Below are positions 17,201 through 22,706 of a DNA stretch of 64,000 bases, one piece after another. Under the pieces are notes generated by a model. The model saw nothing but the letters and a program-made list of their open reading frames with translations. It ran no database searches and had not been told where the DNA came from. The number at the start of each line of letters is the position of its first letter. Positions within the stretch are counted from its first letter, which is position 1. The stretch is from GWA2-66-18 sp964537395 (GTDB taxonomy: Bacteria; Elusimicrobiota; Elusimicrobia; UBA1565; UBA9628): contig CAZIBN010000012.1 in the NCBI GenBank assembly GCA_964537395.1, positions 1-64,000 on the forward strand. Reading direction: 5' to 3'. Made by a program: the position numbers and the translations under genes.

Positions 17201-19080
17201 GGGAGATGGGCGACGCCATGCTCGCCGCCGCGGGGCCGAAGATCGCGGAGATCGCGCGCAAGGCCGGCGTCCAGGTCGCGCGCCTCGGCGGGGAGGAGAT
17301 CGTCGTGCTGGGCTCGCAGAAAGACGTGGTCGACTTCGCCGCGGCCATGCGCAAGGCCTTCCCGCCCAATAAGGTCCTGAGCGACGCGAAGCTCGTCCCG
17401 GGCGGGCGCGAGTGGAACGCGATCGACGCCGCGATGGCCCGCATGCAGCGCACCGGCCCGATGGGCGACTTCACCTACGGCCTCGCGCGCACCGAGGGCC
17501 GGAGCTTCGAGGCCGCGCTCAAGGCCGCCGACGGCGTGCTCAACACGGCGAAGGCCGAGGGCCTGCGCGGGGCGGCCGTCATGGAGGTCCCCGGCAGCCT
17601 GACCTTCACGAGGCTCCACGACTCCGGGAGCCTCGCCGAGCGCGTCTCCCGCCTCGCGGAGCTGCCGCCGATCGCGCAGCGCCCGGAGAGGCTCAAGGCG
17701 ATCTTGGATCTCAAGGCGCGCCTCACCGAAAAGGAGTACGCGGTGTTCCTCGAGGCCGCGTACAAGGATCCGCTCTCGCTGACGAAGACCGCCGAGTGGA
17801 TCGACATGGCCCGCCCCCAGTGGGAGGCGGCCTACGAGGGCCGCGGATCGGCCGCGATGCTCTCGGCGCGCAACTTCAAGGCGGTCAACGACGTCCTCGG
17901 GCATGACGCGGGCGATATGTACCTCAAGAAGCTCGGCGTGATCATGCGCGTCGAGGTGAACCGCCTGCGCAAGCTCGGCTACTCGGTCGAGGAGCCCGTG
18001 CGCGTCGGCGGCAAGGAGTTCCTGCTCGTCGGCAAGGACGCGGCCAAGGTCGCGGGGCTCGTCGGCGAGAAGTTCGTCGCGAAGCTCAACGCCGGCGAGG
18101 TGCTCCCGGCCGAGCAGCTCGCGCGCCTGCGCGAAGAGGCCCCGGCCCGAGGCCTGATCCCGAAGGACCGCGTGCGCCACCTCGGCGACCTGCGCATGGT
18201 CGACGAGCCGTTCTCGGGCGGCTTCAAGAAGACCTACGAGCGGCTGATCCTCGAGCTCGAGTCGGGCAAGCTCCGCGAGGATCAGGCGCCTGTGACGCCC
18301 AAGCCAAAGGGCGTCGGCGCAGGCAGCGACCCCGGCCGGATGCCCGGCGGATTGTCGAGCGGACTGCGTTCCGCCGCCGGGGTGCACTATCACGGCAAGG
18401 ACGTCGTGCCGGCGGCGCTCAATCCCGCGCACCAGGAGTCGATGAAGCTCAAGCGCCTGCACCTGAAGTCGGATTTCCTCACGGAGACGATCGATCACGG
18501 ACGGGCCATGATCCACGAGGCTGTGCCGATCCCCGGGCTCGCGGGGTTCGAGCTCGTCGTCTACCGGCGCTTCCAGGCGAAGAGCGAGCGGCAGATGACC
18601 GACAAGCTCCGGGCCAAGTATGAGTTCAAGACGGTCGTCGGGCCGGAGTGGACTCCCGCGCGCATCGATGAGCTGGGTCGCAAGTTGTTCGGCCACGAGA
18701 CCGCGACGAACAAGGAAGTGTACGCCACCTTGGACGGCGTCGAGTACGTGGGCTGGATCCGCAACGGCGTGCTCACCTCGTTCGGGGTGAAGCGCTGGCC
18801 CGGTATGCCCGACTTCGCCTCCCGGTACGGCCCGCCGCCACCGTCGCTGAAGGAGTACCTGAACCTGGCCGCGGTCGATGCGTCTGCGGAAGCGGCTTTC
18901 GCGGCCTACCAAGCGAACCTTCACGGCCAGGATATGGTCGGCGCTCTGAGGGAAGTGCGGGCGCTTTCGGCCGGTCTCTCCGACCCGGCGGCAAAGACTT
19001 TGCTCGGCTCGCTGGAAGCGAAGCTGGCTCCTCTGGCCGAGGCCCAGTCGGCTCAGCGCGAGCGTCTCAGAATCCGCTAA
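2230..19080 (+). CDS. Giant exported multidomain protein, 5,616 aa
   Basis: Uninterrupted frame. Residues 1-31 are a clear signal peptide (basic start, hydrophobic core, ALALA cleavage site), which fixes the start. Residues 32-~1215 are Ala-rich and helical with no recognised domain; ~1215-1560 look beta-rich. Residues 1818-1865 form a Gly-rich hydrophobic hairpin. Residues 1962-2021 are twelve KNEP-type pentapeptides, followed by a Pro/Ala linker to ~2317. A coiled coil spans ~2698-2924. Then follow a C39/papain-like peptidase (Q2972, C2979, H3087, D3113), a kinase-like fold (~3387-3571, K3422), an HD/phosphodiesterase-like domain (YHNLEH 3631-3636, HD 3668-3669), a degenerate Fic domain (~3955-4130), FHA (~4225-4312), two more kinase-like folds (~4341-4547, ~4621-4884), GGDEF (GGEE 5020-5023), a second degenerate GGDEF (GGKEF 5260-5264) and a C-terminal module (~5365-5616) faintly like EndoU nuclease. 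Peptidase, HD, FHA and first GGDEF assignments are by motif; the rest are weaker. Overall function is unknown; a secreted or surface effector-type protein is my inference. Confidence 0.85.
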   Translation: MRKPSSPLRRVLAVCLSLLILPWQQPALALAESSASGAIVSGVKLDHPREVLDALDLKLAVLLARIKSDDLMTPALTAALPEDLAKLKTGYKAAQDNYIAAEKEAPDAAKPELKALSAASTGQLIVEAVVEADLGGVRKDLAGMLASEVSLSRRPDQIPESDWAAVEKAAPDFNAGLLPLSSRVEKVRNQPPYAVKDVEDAYRPLADALDASFQNLRGRASRIDIAGLLAAKPKTASGDAAGALMAEVARALPADKAALLKPQLAAVNTKLAGYLHSGNPADLTSALAEIDRLYDAANIKKIDRADMFDRIGNAAQARAQTSVPAASGAAIQFSVVPKAVGIDSKDVPLPAVEPGEKKSAPAASSLDADARLAMQTAMSAMGHIMPDGDPAKAALDALSAVGVPGSNSFVSAKARELSEMLLGRAAGLKREDADEKAAKGLADAYALIEARVTSVVLDAPDRTLDPAPADAEKLAAYNIRWEKNSADQLKKLKAVEAELTSTGKTDLGVTGPGVWGWSEALLAGTPALVPEAAAKALAPARARAKKLVDLISSLRHQHEIRELDLTTPKWGKELRLTILYADGKGAAGDLGATGNAVVIQTVKERESLEKAAGILARFKAVTLTGDPAADRAALDSFFDKAENKADNLPPMMSDWVRVRDFDRGNAKLKAEGKPELPRPPGLPGTDETYRRFVVADRYERIKAIPDPTQQQMAQLHETYFAMNRAAYIALGCDPAQLAAAEGSSGSAAQEPAAGEAQASGGNLDPKEKAAFCSGFLANARRPETYDVNGFYAQKKLADQIKPFLNDNELAKAAANLGTTTAEMQRSLRAMSPELRAKFSEKGVDVEGILNQGERGQVLRWAVVVDQLKTAGDDAGWRAYSDVVIRNVYGDKTDLATKAQSNKMRAAAASEDAAGMAASLGDIQNPAVLTNGYLAALPKMLGSERSRRSARDRALLFMWNGGAKKGEAPAENTYAGLLLAVAGQYEADAAKPENKEGAAELKRLSALMREVAADPSDPEKSAEALRAAGRPVFDARAVRVGMDTTKVPAEPGTEEEKRDYLTARSLAALFLSKGESFLTAEGAAKIRSGLLKKIGGELADSQEQNRRDQLIRSASDEHQDRIAKLGVVSGEMLAEAGAGGGESVVARRRIEGSASYRELLGVANSVKSYQNADLELYNVTEKLAATAWGRASMTLPGLLASAQAQSSLTLRSAAGPNGLTLSGWMVGLPDIGDVTRENGHKVPLPEDEKPRDPKVVDGLIMGNVPTNLPKGPLNGFTYRDAKGRQIFTSLNGDYQETSMVKTTPLDYDDGKGGKVAVEATVMRGTKLDKEGKPAPFDFYRQGKGTFVRVERVRKGPDGAEQIYYERVPVTAADGITGGAPVNTTFITMREGSRTVVASVDRDGSGALLRWRASYDKSEDYIEVDRAGRSQTVRAGSKVMVFSLTEDGTGLAASRNRQTFEVVGGNQVLKKVEYFDLVKKSPTYGRMMVETPLQGDVAGVTVIRSFGGATRLASLTAEQRDAIILGKSKERFVDDPAATSYRVQADRNGMTPEKLAKFYSNVAHLVKNDIGLTAGTGKAVDDAVLRAKFASQFVGLAAFFDGQAMGLGKDATPQGGRAIKPGASSVSFDIGQGGSVSASSSGFDRGTLRVERSNSTQFTFVSLPENAPHIEHGKPLTGLDPNDKLDKAILDSILSQELAAVRQALGGQDSGFVIFDGAPGKPTTVGGFFGSHNGKEGVHSFSMVDTITNPHDKDNGFAYITSSDLVRRFRVDNRIAGEVKVGGTTAVSNAGEHWGASANNRIRYSPWGRANPTTAAVLGGLAGGVVSAVADWKLLALTVAMGGSNIIAGVLVRTTSTFLVTTGKIIQYGARGFDLYFKYEMGVGAYQSVGALNNYAQTGDVDKLNEGIMGLTAAGVGLYAGHKIGKLTQGLGVKLEGRVESYLKGRGIEVIPKGGAAPNAAGDKNEPAKNEPAKNEPAKNEPVKNEPVKNEPVKNEPVKNEPVRNEPVRNEPVRNEPSRTEPARTPNGEAPRPPVERTPPPTPRAPTMMGRLAQSLGFSGGTLNSPNSARATGEGATPGGTKSSANSAVGEAPASAPKSGPSGETAAAAAPKAGPSETVAKAGAPETPAAKAPAPESARAETAKGGAAEKAGGAEKNAGPNEVVSSEFIRPLAPEIAASRGAPEGLPSAAEGIMRGARPEGPVRGMAKEGAVKEGVELVEPVARPEVSKRARIVEREPAAERAVRDSDASSRVPDLPVRGLEPAKGAQAAKGTEPAKIVEPSGNVDAALAAKPGASATTADAAPPTGAGRAPAAKPTRFQRFSDFMNADITLKRITDFMDADIARTKSDFAPARQLGRWVSGKGEGAMAKLDGVEILGLRASDVVRAPKLLGLGVEKIGSGLTALGTKFSSGMSGLARLAGFEGLASRLAPRFNEYGQRIGVDGHPVPPGFISSMFHDAGGLLQGRFMAAPPGGRPATIEELRYPKLADRPSFREALTAEVRSAGGEVAGRYDPATQKVTFGPKASGPAEIIVEVRPGADGAVEITGYRVKAADPTVEARAHGEATSLLQSTFRMDRHQASLQDAFASKGARAELARNLDATGETYLDLAYDAPGGRLSVAGKPGAGDVRVRLRAGEDGALAIGEIVALKEGAKIPNVLRENLNVFAARETVSIAEKTGEAARPLTPEELGARLVERLKAERVRYEQENVERTALSESRVKGARTRLDAAQTGAAAPGTPELATVRGIARKVAELRIERETSDLETAAADRHLETLKISKKAVLRAEEALGARERAGRELDKVETEHRAAQAELNALAQGDVGRPAAQARLREIQVRGREVAERFRVVDENAARTGAELTESAVDALVRRQAASQKIAVIEAAGRVAMGELRTAVREARGGKQSSAEQKAAVREALANERLAAAEFARAEEGGIREYQLNGLHSSGGGGGRRVVMMRLLAEEGALKGGRSSVGQEAGKNLCVVATAADMVATALGRPASRALAEAEAAIIAHHKGGPEAGRAFLRDVAKSGMSRSEIREMMGAVAEASGLKLVEIPAESLFVKLAQGGQIAIVMTHVADSAAGFNGGSHMVNLSNWRQARNPVTGRVETMVDVADPNIRVLSGRSPGGAPIYEAKTVSMPLSEIAPEIRGSLRAENGNAAGYAFEPAAGAGPRGPPARPVAELVARMGGTVGSGSGAAVAGVKSPAGFESRGHGKVIDPTLLPVEIYSKEIVQASREHGLVYELDAASLGRMKPGVKHNYVISRSPDGMIEMTVGRLAEGNVKEVGVKHVALGDGRPVLFAGEMVVDPVTGRPRLDFKSGMYSQVGLDARWAPTAENARALAVHAEAILGSPVEIFNHVSERSIDVGGATPSGVGMAASAPVRSISRGESRRDWTVNGRPAERLSAGGFKEVLIHPSDAGLVIKLFSLTGGKDAAGSRSEMRLEMRNLEPLLKIERTPRVVEKGEVDLQTASSGKRGASYIVQERVIGREIGEMLRDPSSEVRARAIKQARALFEDLISARVKLEDRVKMHENISVGRAGKGGLEKAWVLDAGEATLVAKRGMLDGLLGKADPLRVYYESVLTELSGLSRTVARGTERGRGVGTATDVTRYERYFSPVEIKAAHPTPKTGEVYHNLEHTLKVADMAGEFARARGLGEADVRFVSEVALLHDFDAARVPGKPARVLATLESLRADFAGTMSLNGEPGRSVLKERFKWSESQLKMAEAMIQRTEFPFAEKHPNPAYAEKSPLARYDEMLTAMSPGDRRFVLREAALLSEYADKSSWYATAKYEDAHKAVEGLVNEIGVPAVTIGTLGTNGFLKVIGEPASFTHDMALAKKFDVKLTLQNRAEAFKLLPEHYGRTFEANLKGFTEFDAAMKAGDPAAYEKARAVAAIAAEPAARRAGVGSSFKPVPDSATAVRLRGEQKFARTPDYPNSPVFTENSVKANDFFNRWLNGQEGTLSLRQTMESMHKLYAGQGEIGKGLGGQYMPEGAPNNGRAKVTRDFVRDYFGLEANPDGHVSLPGIPKDMSPLFLGSRYFYPDSSIPGMRETYYKALETHLATYSELVNRIDALKARDPNFKTSIEYQALTKASLDTVVDFGRTAAAFRQFKNGNWGLYGPMMNSMVNRLGFSIKNPGYLDIILQGATEGSIKPFFEKAVREGVEFFPSDGYDPIKGKVRAPDAPQPVVRAPSAPRDVYANAPAVVRYEGPIRLRIGGEGGKTLEILSRADLAKSFPDVARLIGDPRIEHVLIDPAKPEQIKGLRRGEVFELGRKAPGRFELTPSVSGKHLRITGEGDVLRIEDLGSSNGTRLEVPSRAAGVGSGGGLLSRVFGGRSESMPAVPEKIIWPVEAGGPVPARLDFTKLKLDGPLKNREAVHTNVIAVELGGRKAVLKIDAKPNEARVLAAMAEVPLPANVRVPRLLGDAPADAMGLFSVTREAPGAVDYAAVKRAAAEGRHMLAVERLPDDFVSMMQVTNGSVKLKAPISRGDWQGLLDAVKSFSRRGMGFGDLGNETNIRLRQVPDGNGGVKTEFALIDAGQGTLKGKMETLNSDFVQLKGDRALETRLLERNLLEGRGALPDPRLAAIARNQVPQSQKFAVELNALMKGGGERPSAALRAESHRFTDLAQAAAYLKAPEGMQLLEKTSEGLAGDTVKVEVGGQDWYLKRVSKKLGDSIDTGLRELTPRERAGNELALREVVRRWFPETFRVAPEAIAIEHGGEIFVLTRGAPAAPAPARLQTMTAAEHADYALLRLVFRAEDLNRGNVLFGKDGKPTLIDFEKVIAAPLDPASVARGANAEIFLKGFPVVSLKGNDLAVYRAHADKLRARFASPEHVAELTGVLERAGWTPERTASYLKAIEINLRNFEVNLAPYIAEANTVIAKRPQGVGAADSFFDGPPDAVRARQSADKPSPLRQIQVSLEARGKGDVFKEAEAIYYKDALTGLNNRAFLMANAESLLKGMKDPTVAMLDMNNFGAVNAGLADVHGPVAGREMGDAMLAAAGPKIAEIARKAGVQVARLGGEEIVVLGSQKDVVDFAAAMRKAFPPNKVLSDAKLVPGGREWNAIDAAMARMQRTGPMGDFTYGLARTEGRSFEAALKAADGVLNTAKAEGLRGAAVMEVPGSLTFTRLHDSGSLAERVSRLAELPPIAQRPERLKAILDLKARLTEKEYAVFLEAAYKDPLSLTKTAEWIDMARPQWEAAYEGRGSAAMLSARNFKAVNDVLGHDAGDMYLKKLGVIMRVEVNRLRKLGYSVEEPVRVGGKEFLLVGKDAAKVAGLVGEKFVAKLNAGEVLPAEQLARLREEAPARGLIPKDRVRHLGDLRMVDEPFSGGFKKTYERLILELESGKLREDQAPVTPKPKGVGAGSDPGRMPGGLSSGLRSAAGVHYHGKDVVPAALNPAHQESMKLKRLHLKSDFLTETIDHGRAMIHEAVPIPGLAGFELVVYRRFQAKSERQMTDKLRAKYEFKTVVGPEWTPARIDELGRKLFGHETATNKEVYATLDGVEYVGWIRNGVLTSFGVKRWPGMPDFASRYGPPPPSLKEYLNLAAVDASAEAAFAAYQANLHGQDMVGALREVRALSAGLSDPAAKTLLGSLEAKLAPLAEAQSAQRERLRIR
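8113..8292 (+). repeat. 15-bp tandem repeat coding KNEP(A/V), 12 units
   Basis: Twelve in-frame 15-bp units inside the giant gene. The first eight read AAGAACGAGCCG plus one Ala or Val codon and are nearly identical at DNA level; the last four drift to RNEP and RTEP. DNA-level identity points to recent slippage or unequal exchange. The peptide should be an extended, charged spacer between the hydrophobic hairpin and the Pro/Ala linker. Confidence 0.9.
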
Positions 19081-19089
19081 AATCGCCGC

Positions 19090-19506
19090 GTGGCCCGAGG
19101 CAAAGGCATGGAACTCAAGGTCGGGGAATTCATCTTCACCGTCGAGCTGGACGGCGGGCGTGCGCGCTGCGAGGCCGCCGACGACAAGTTCTTCCCGCTG
19201 TCGACGGCTCTTTCCACCTGCTGGGCGTATTCGGAGGAGCGCTTCGTGCAGATCCTCGAAGAGCGCTCGGGCTGCGGTTACGAGGAGCAGGTCGGCTTCG
19301 ACTACGCGGAGGACAGCCCCGGCGAGGTCCCCGACGGGAAGGTCCGGGTCTATTTCGCCGACGAGATCCTCATCCTCGACCGGCCGTTCTTCGAAGAGGC
19401 CGCCTGCGTGTTCGCCCTGGCCGCGATCGAGCTCTTGAAGGAATCGGGCCGCCCCGAGGCCGAAGGGCTCGAGGCTCGCCTGCGCACCGTCCGCGCGCGG
19501 ATTTGA
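19090..19506 (+). CDS. Small acidic protein, unknown function
   Basis: 138 aa from GTG 19090, or 132 aa from ATG 19108. No family recognised. The sequence is acidic, soluble, with a beta-like start (MELKVGEFIFTVEL), a central stretch with two cysteines (CWAYSEE, SGCGYEE) and a helical, charged C-terminus. GTG 19090 lies six bases after TAAAAT (19078-19083), the spacing seen at other starts here. ATG 19108 has a GAGG about eight bases upstream. The choice is open. The stop overlaps the -10-like GATAAT of the next gene, so the two sit head to tail in one dense cluster behind the giant gene. Confidence 0.6.
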   Translation: MARGKGMELKVGEFIFTVELDGGRARCEAADDKFFPLSTALSTCWAYSEERFVQILEERSGCGYEEQVGFDYAEDSPGEVPDGKVRVYFADEILILDRPFFEEAACVFALAAIELLKESGRPEAEGLEARLRTVRARI

Positions 19507-19519
19507 TAATCTCGCCGCC

Positions 19520-20326
19520 ATGATCTGGCTCCTCGGCCGCCGCCTTCAGGGCAAGCTCACCATGCTCCCGAGCTTCGCGGCCGCCATGGCGTTCTATTTC
19601 CTCGTCTCGCTCGTGCCGTTCCTGATCGTCGTGTCGCGCGGGGTCGCGGCCGTGTTCTCCGCGAACCTCATGCCCGAGCTTCTCGCTTTCCTGCGCGACG
19701 TCCTGCCGCCGGAGAGCAAATTCCGCCCGGACGCTTTGGCCGCCACGATCAGCCAGGGCTCGCACGGGCTGGCCGCGGTGAGCACCTTGCTCGCGGTCTG
19801 GACGGCGTCGAGCGGGCTCAACGAGATGACGCGCGCCGTGCACTTCCTCTTTTCCGCTCCCGAGCGTCCTCATCCGGGCGGCTGGCGGCGGCGCGGGAAG
19901 GCCTTCGGCGTGCTCGCGATCTGGGCCGTCGCGATCGGCGCCGGCGCGGTCGCCTTCGTGATCCTGCCGCTGGCCCAGGGCGAGCTCACGCGCCTCGGTG
20001 CGGGAAGCCTTCTGCCGCGCGCCTTCGGCTCGTTCATCCGCTATCCGGCCGCCTTCGCGCTGATGTTCGCGGCCTTCACCTCGACCTACGTCTTCGTCCC
20101 GGAGAAGAGCCCGTCGTGGCGCGCGGCGGCGTGGGGCGGAACAGCGGCCGCGGCGTGCTGGGCGGGCGTATCCCTTCTATTCTCCTATCTGCTTCCCAAG
20201 GTGTGGCATGTGAGCCTGTTCAACGGGGCGATGAGCTCGGTGCTCGCCATCCTGATCTGGGCTTATTGCGGCGCGTGGGGCGTGATGATCGGCGCCGTCG
20301 TGACCGTGCGCATCGACGAAGCGTAG
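19520..20326 (+). CDS. YihY/BrkB family inner-membrane protein
   Basis: 268 aa with about six membrane helices. The family pattern is visible: an early AAAMAFYFLVSLVPFLIVVSRG helix with conserved F-S-L-P, a middle WTASSGLNEMTRAVHFLF segment, and a late NGAMSSVLAILIWAYCGAWGVMIGA helix pair. The YihY/BrkB family (once misassigned as RNase BN) has no settled biochemical role and is linked to envelope or virulence functions. ATG 19520 comes nine bases after GATAAT (19505-19510). The 3' end overlaps the convergent symporter gene by 64 bp, both frames remaining open. Confidence 0.85.
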   Translation: MIWLLGRRLQGKLTMLPSFAAAMAFYFLVSLVPFLIVVSRGVAAVFSANLMPELLAFLRDVLPPESKFRPDALAATISQGSHGLAAVSTLLAVWTASSGLNEMTRAVHFLFSAPERPHPGGWRRRGKAFGVLAIWAVAIGAGAVAFVILPLAQGELTRLGAGSLLPRAFGSFIRYPAAFALMFAAFTSTYVFVPEKSPSWRAAAWGGTAAAACWAGVSLLFSYLLPKVWHVSLFNGAMSSVLAILIWAYCGAWGVMIGAVVTVRIDEA

Positions 20327-21618
20327 CCCGCCGCCCACAACGCGCCTGAGACGAAGAGCCCGGGGAACATCGGCTCGAGGCCGAGAGGCGGCTCGCCGTT
20401 GATCCGGGCGGCGACGACCCACGCGAGGGAAATAAGCCAACCGGCGGCTGAGGACGCCAACGCCCACTTCCCCGGAACGCGGATCGAGGGGGCGTAGATG
20501 CCGAGCATCGGCAGGAGCAGGCCCGGGATCACGGCGCTGCCGACCGCGTACCAAAGACCGACGACCGAGGGCACCGCGCGGGACAGAACGAAGGATAAGA
20601 TCATCGTCGCTAAGAGGCCGGCGCGGATGCGGGTCTTGCCCAGGCATGCGGCGGCGATCATGGCCGTGCCCTGAAGCGCTGCGAACAAGGACGCCGAGAT
20701 GCCCGCGAAGAACACGCCGCGCGCGACCGGAGGCATCACGGCGTCAGCGAGCAGCGGGAAGGCGAGAGTGGGATTGCCGATCACGGGGAGTGCCGCGCGC
20801 GCATACAGGCCCGCCGTCGTCGTCAGCAGATCGAATAGCGCCCAGAAGAATATCGAGATGAGTATGCCTTTACGCGCGACCGCCGGGGTCTGCGCCGCCG
20901 CGCAACGCTGATGGAAGGACGGGTCCACGAGCGTCCAGACCGCGATGAGCCACCAGCCGATGAGCTTCGCCGGGCCTAGGCCGCCGGTCCAGTTCAGGTG
21001 TCCCGCGGGCAGCTTCGCGGCCATGGCCAAGGGGCTTCCGACGACATGCCACGCGAAGGGGATGATCAGGGCGAAGCCCGCGAACATCACGACGAACTGA
21101 AGGCGGTTGGCGGCCGTGTCGGAGCGCAGGCCTCCGCGCCAGATCAAGGCGAGCGCCAGCGCCGCCGCGAGGGCCGAGGCGACGCCGGTGGAGAGCCCCG
21201 TCATGTGGCCGAGCAAGGACCCGGCCATCAACAGCTCGTCGGCGGGGCTCGCGAGGATGAAGACGAGCAAAGCGCCCATCAGCGCCGTCGGCCTTCCGTA
21301 CGCGGCCTCGAGATGGTCGGGGATGGTCAGGCCGGGCGTGACCCGCACGCGCCCGGCGAGGAAGAACGCGTAGATCCCCGCGAAGACGTAGTAAGGCAGG
21401 GCCATGACGGTCCAATTCGACACGCCGGCGCCCCAGGTGAACTCCCCGATGCCCAGCACGCCGCCGTAGAAGGTAGGCACGAGCGTGGCGACGAACACGG
21501 GAAGGGTCAGCGCGCGTCCGGCGAGGATCCAGCCCTCGAGGTCCTCCTCGCGGCGCACGCGCGCGCCCAGCAGGAGGCAGGCGGCGAGAAAGCCGATGAC
21601 GATCGCGGCGTCGATCAA
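20263..21618 (-). CDS. Sodium:solute symporter family transporter
   Basis: 451 aa with roughly 12-13 hydrophobic helices and the SSS-family look: an N-terminal helix, WILAGRALTLPVFVATLVPTFYGG (the family's early Gly/Ser region), and a conserved region around LRSDTAANRLQFVVMFAGF. The substrate is not predictable. The family imports sugars, amino acids, organic anions or vitamins with Na+. The start is a TTG at 21618 that overlaps the Ddl stop as TTGA, indicating translational coupling. It is last in the kinase, regulator, Ddl, symporter operon. The 3' end overlaps the opposing YihY gene by 64 bp. Confidence 0.82.
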   Translation of the reverse strand: MIDAAIVIGFLAACLLLGARVRREEDLEGWILAGRALTLPVFVATLVPTFYGGVLGIGEFTWGAGVSNWTVMALPYYVFAGIYAFFLAGRVRVTPGLTIPDHLEAAYGRPTALMGALLVFILASPADELLMAGSLLGHMTGLSTGVASALAAALALALIWRGGLRSDTAANRLQFVVMFAGFALIIPFAWHVVGSPLAMAAKLPAGHLNWTGGLGPAKLIGWWLIAVWTLVDPSFHQRCAAAQTPAVARKGILISIFFWALFDLLTTTAGLYARAALPVIGNPTLAFPLLADAVMPPVARGVFFAGISASLFAALQGTAMIAAACLGKTRIRAGLLATMILSFVLSRAVPSVVGLWYAVGSAVIPGLLLPMLGIYAPSIRVPGKWALASSAAGWLISLAWVVAARINGEPPLGLEPMFPGLFVSGALWAAGYASSMRTVTTAPIITPHAPQ

Positions 21619-22706
21619 TGCTGCGTGCTGATCTTTCGCCGGGAGGCGGCGCGGCGCAGGGCCAGGGCGACCAAGGCCTCGACGAGCTTTTTGGTCGGCA
21701 GGCCGGACTCGCGCCACAGGCGGGGGTACATGCTGGCCGGGGTGAAGCCGGGCAAGGTGTTCGGCTCGTTGAAATACACTTTGCCGTTGGTCTTGTGCAG
21801 GAAAAAGTCCACGCGCGCGAGGCCGTACAGGTCGAGCGCCCGAAACGCGGCGAGCGCGACTTCCCGCACGCGCGCCGCGGTTTTTTCCGGGATAGGAGCC
21901 GGCACCTGGAAGGTCGCTCCATTGGGATCCAGATATTTTGCTTTATAGTCGTAAAACTCGGCGTTCGGCACGATCTCGGCGCAGACCGAGGCCCTCAGCT
22001 CGAAGCGGTCGCCCTTCGGTGCCCACGGGTCGCCCAGCACCGCGGTCTCGATCTCTCGCACGGGGATCCCTTTCTCGACGATAGCTTTATCATCGTATCG
22101 TAACGCCTCGCGCATGGCGGCGGCGACGCCGGACGGGCCTTTGACCTTCACGACGCCGACGGATGAGCCCATGCGCGCGGGCTTGATGAACACGGGGAAT
22201 CCGAGCCGGCGCGCGGCGGCCGAAGCCTCTTGCTCGGTCCGAGCCACGGCCCAAGGCACCTGGGGCAGGCCGGCTGACTCAGCGACGCGCTTGGTCGCCT
22301 CCTTATCCATACCCGCGGCGGAGCCCAGGACGCCGCAGCCGACGTAGGCGACGTCCGTCAGCTCGAGAAGGCCCTGTATCGTGCCGTCCTCGCCCATGGG
22401 GCCGTGGAGCACGGGGAAAACGCAGTCATGCTTGTTGAGAGAGGACAGCAGCTTCCAGGGGTCGGCGCGCTGGGAGCCTTCTCGCAGGCGTGATAATGCC
22501 GCTCCCCCGAGGTGAAGGTCTTTGGGCGTCTCGGCCAGGAGCTTCGCGGGCTTGATCTCTGCCCAGCTGTTGTCGGTTCCGATGTGGATGAGCCGGACAT
22601 TGAAGTGCGCGGCATCGAGATTCGACACGACGCATTGGGCCGATACGAGGGAGACCAGCCTTTCGGCGGACCTGCCGCCGCACAGGACCAGAACGGTGGG
22701 CTTCAT
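21615..22706 (-). CDS. ddl: D-alanine--D-alanine ligase
   Basis: 363 aa ATP-grasp enzyme joining two D-alanines for the peptidoglycan stem peptide in the cytoplasm. Visible motifs are VFPVLHGPMGEDGTIQG, FIKPARMGSSVGVVKV (ATP-binding), LARVDFFL and FNEPNTLPGFT (Mg site). One oddity: the N-terminal GG(K/R)S-EHEVSL motif of the family reads GGRSAERLVSL, so the usual EHE is lost, and INEVNTMPGFT-type wording has Pro (FNEPNTLPGFT). Still, length and remaining motifs favour a functional ligase. The ATG overlaps the response-regulator stop as ATGA. Placement inside a two-component operon suggests co-regulation of wall synthesis with signalling, which is inference. Confidence 0.9.
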   Translation of the reverse strand: MKPTVLVLCGGRSAERLVSLVSAQCVVSNLDAAHFNVRLIHIGTDNSWAEIKPAKLLAETPKDLHLGGAALSRLREGSQRADPWKLLSSLNKHDCVFPVLHGPMGEDGTIQGLLELTDVAYVGCGVLGSAAGMDKEATKRVAESAGLPQVPWAVARTEQEASAAARRLGFPVFIKPARMGSSVGVVKVKGPSGVAAAMREALRYDDKAIVEKGIPVREIETAVLGDPWAPKGDRFELRASVCAEIVPNAEFYDYKAKYLDPNGATFQVPAPIPEKTAARVREVALAAFRALDLYGLARVDFFLHKTNGKVYFNEPNTLPGFTPASMYPRLWRESGLPTKKLVEALVALALRRAASRRKISTQH

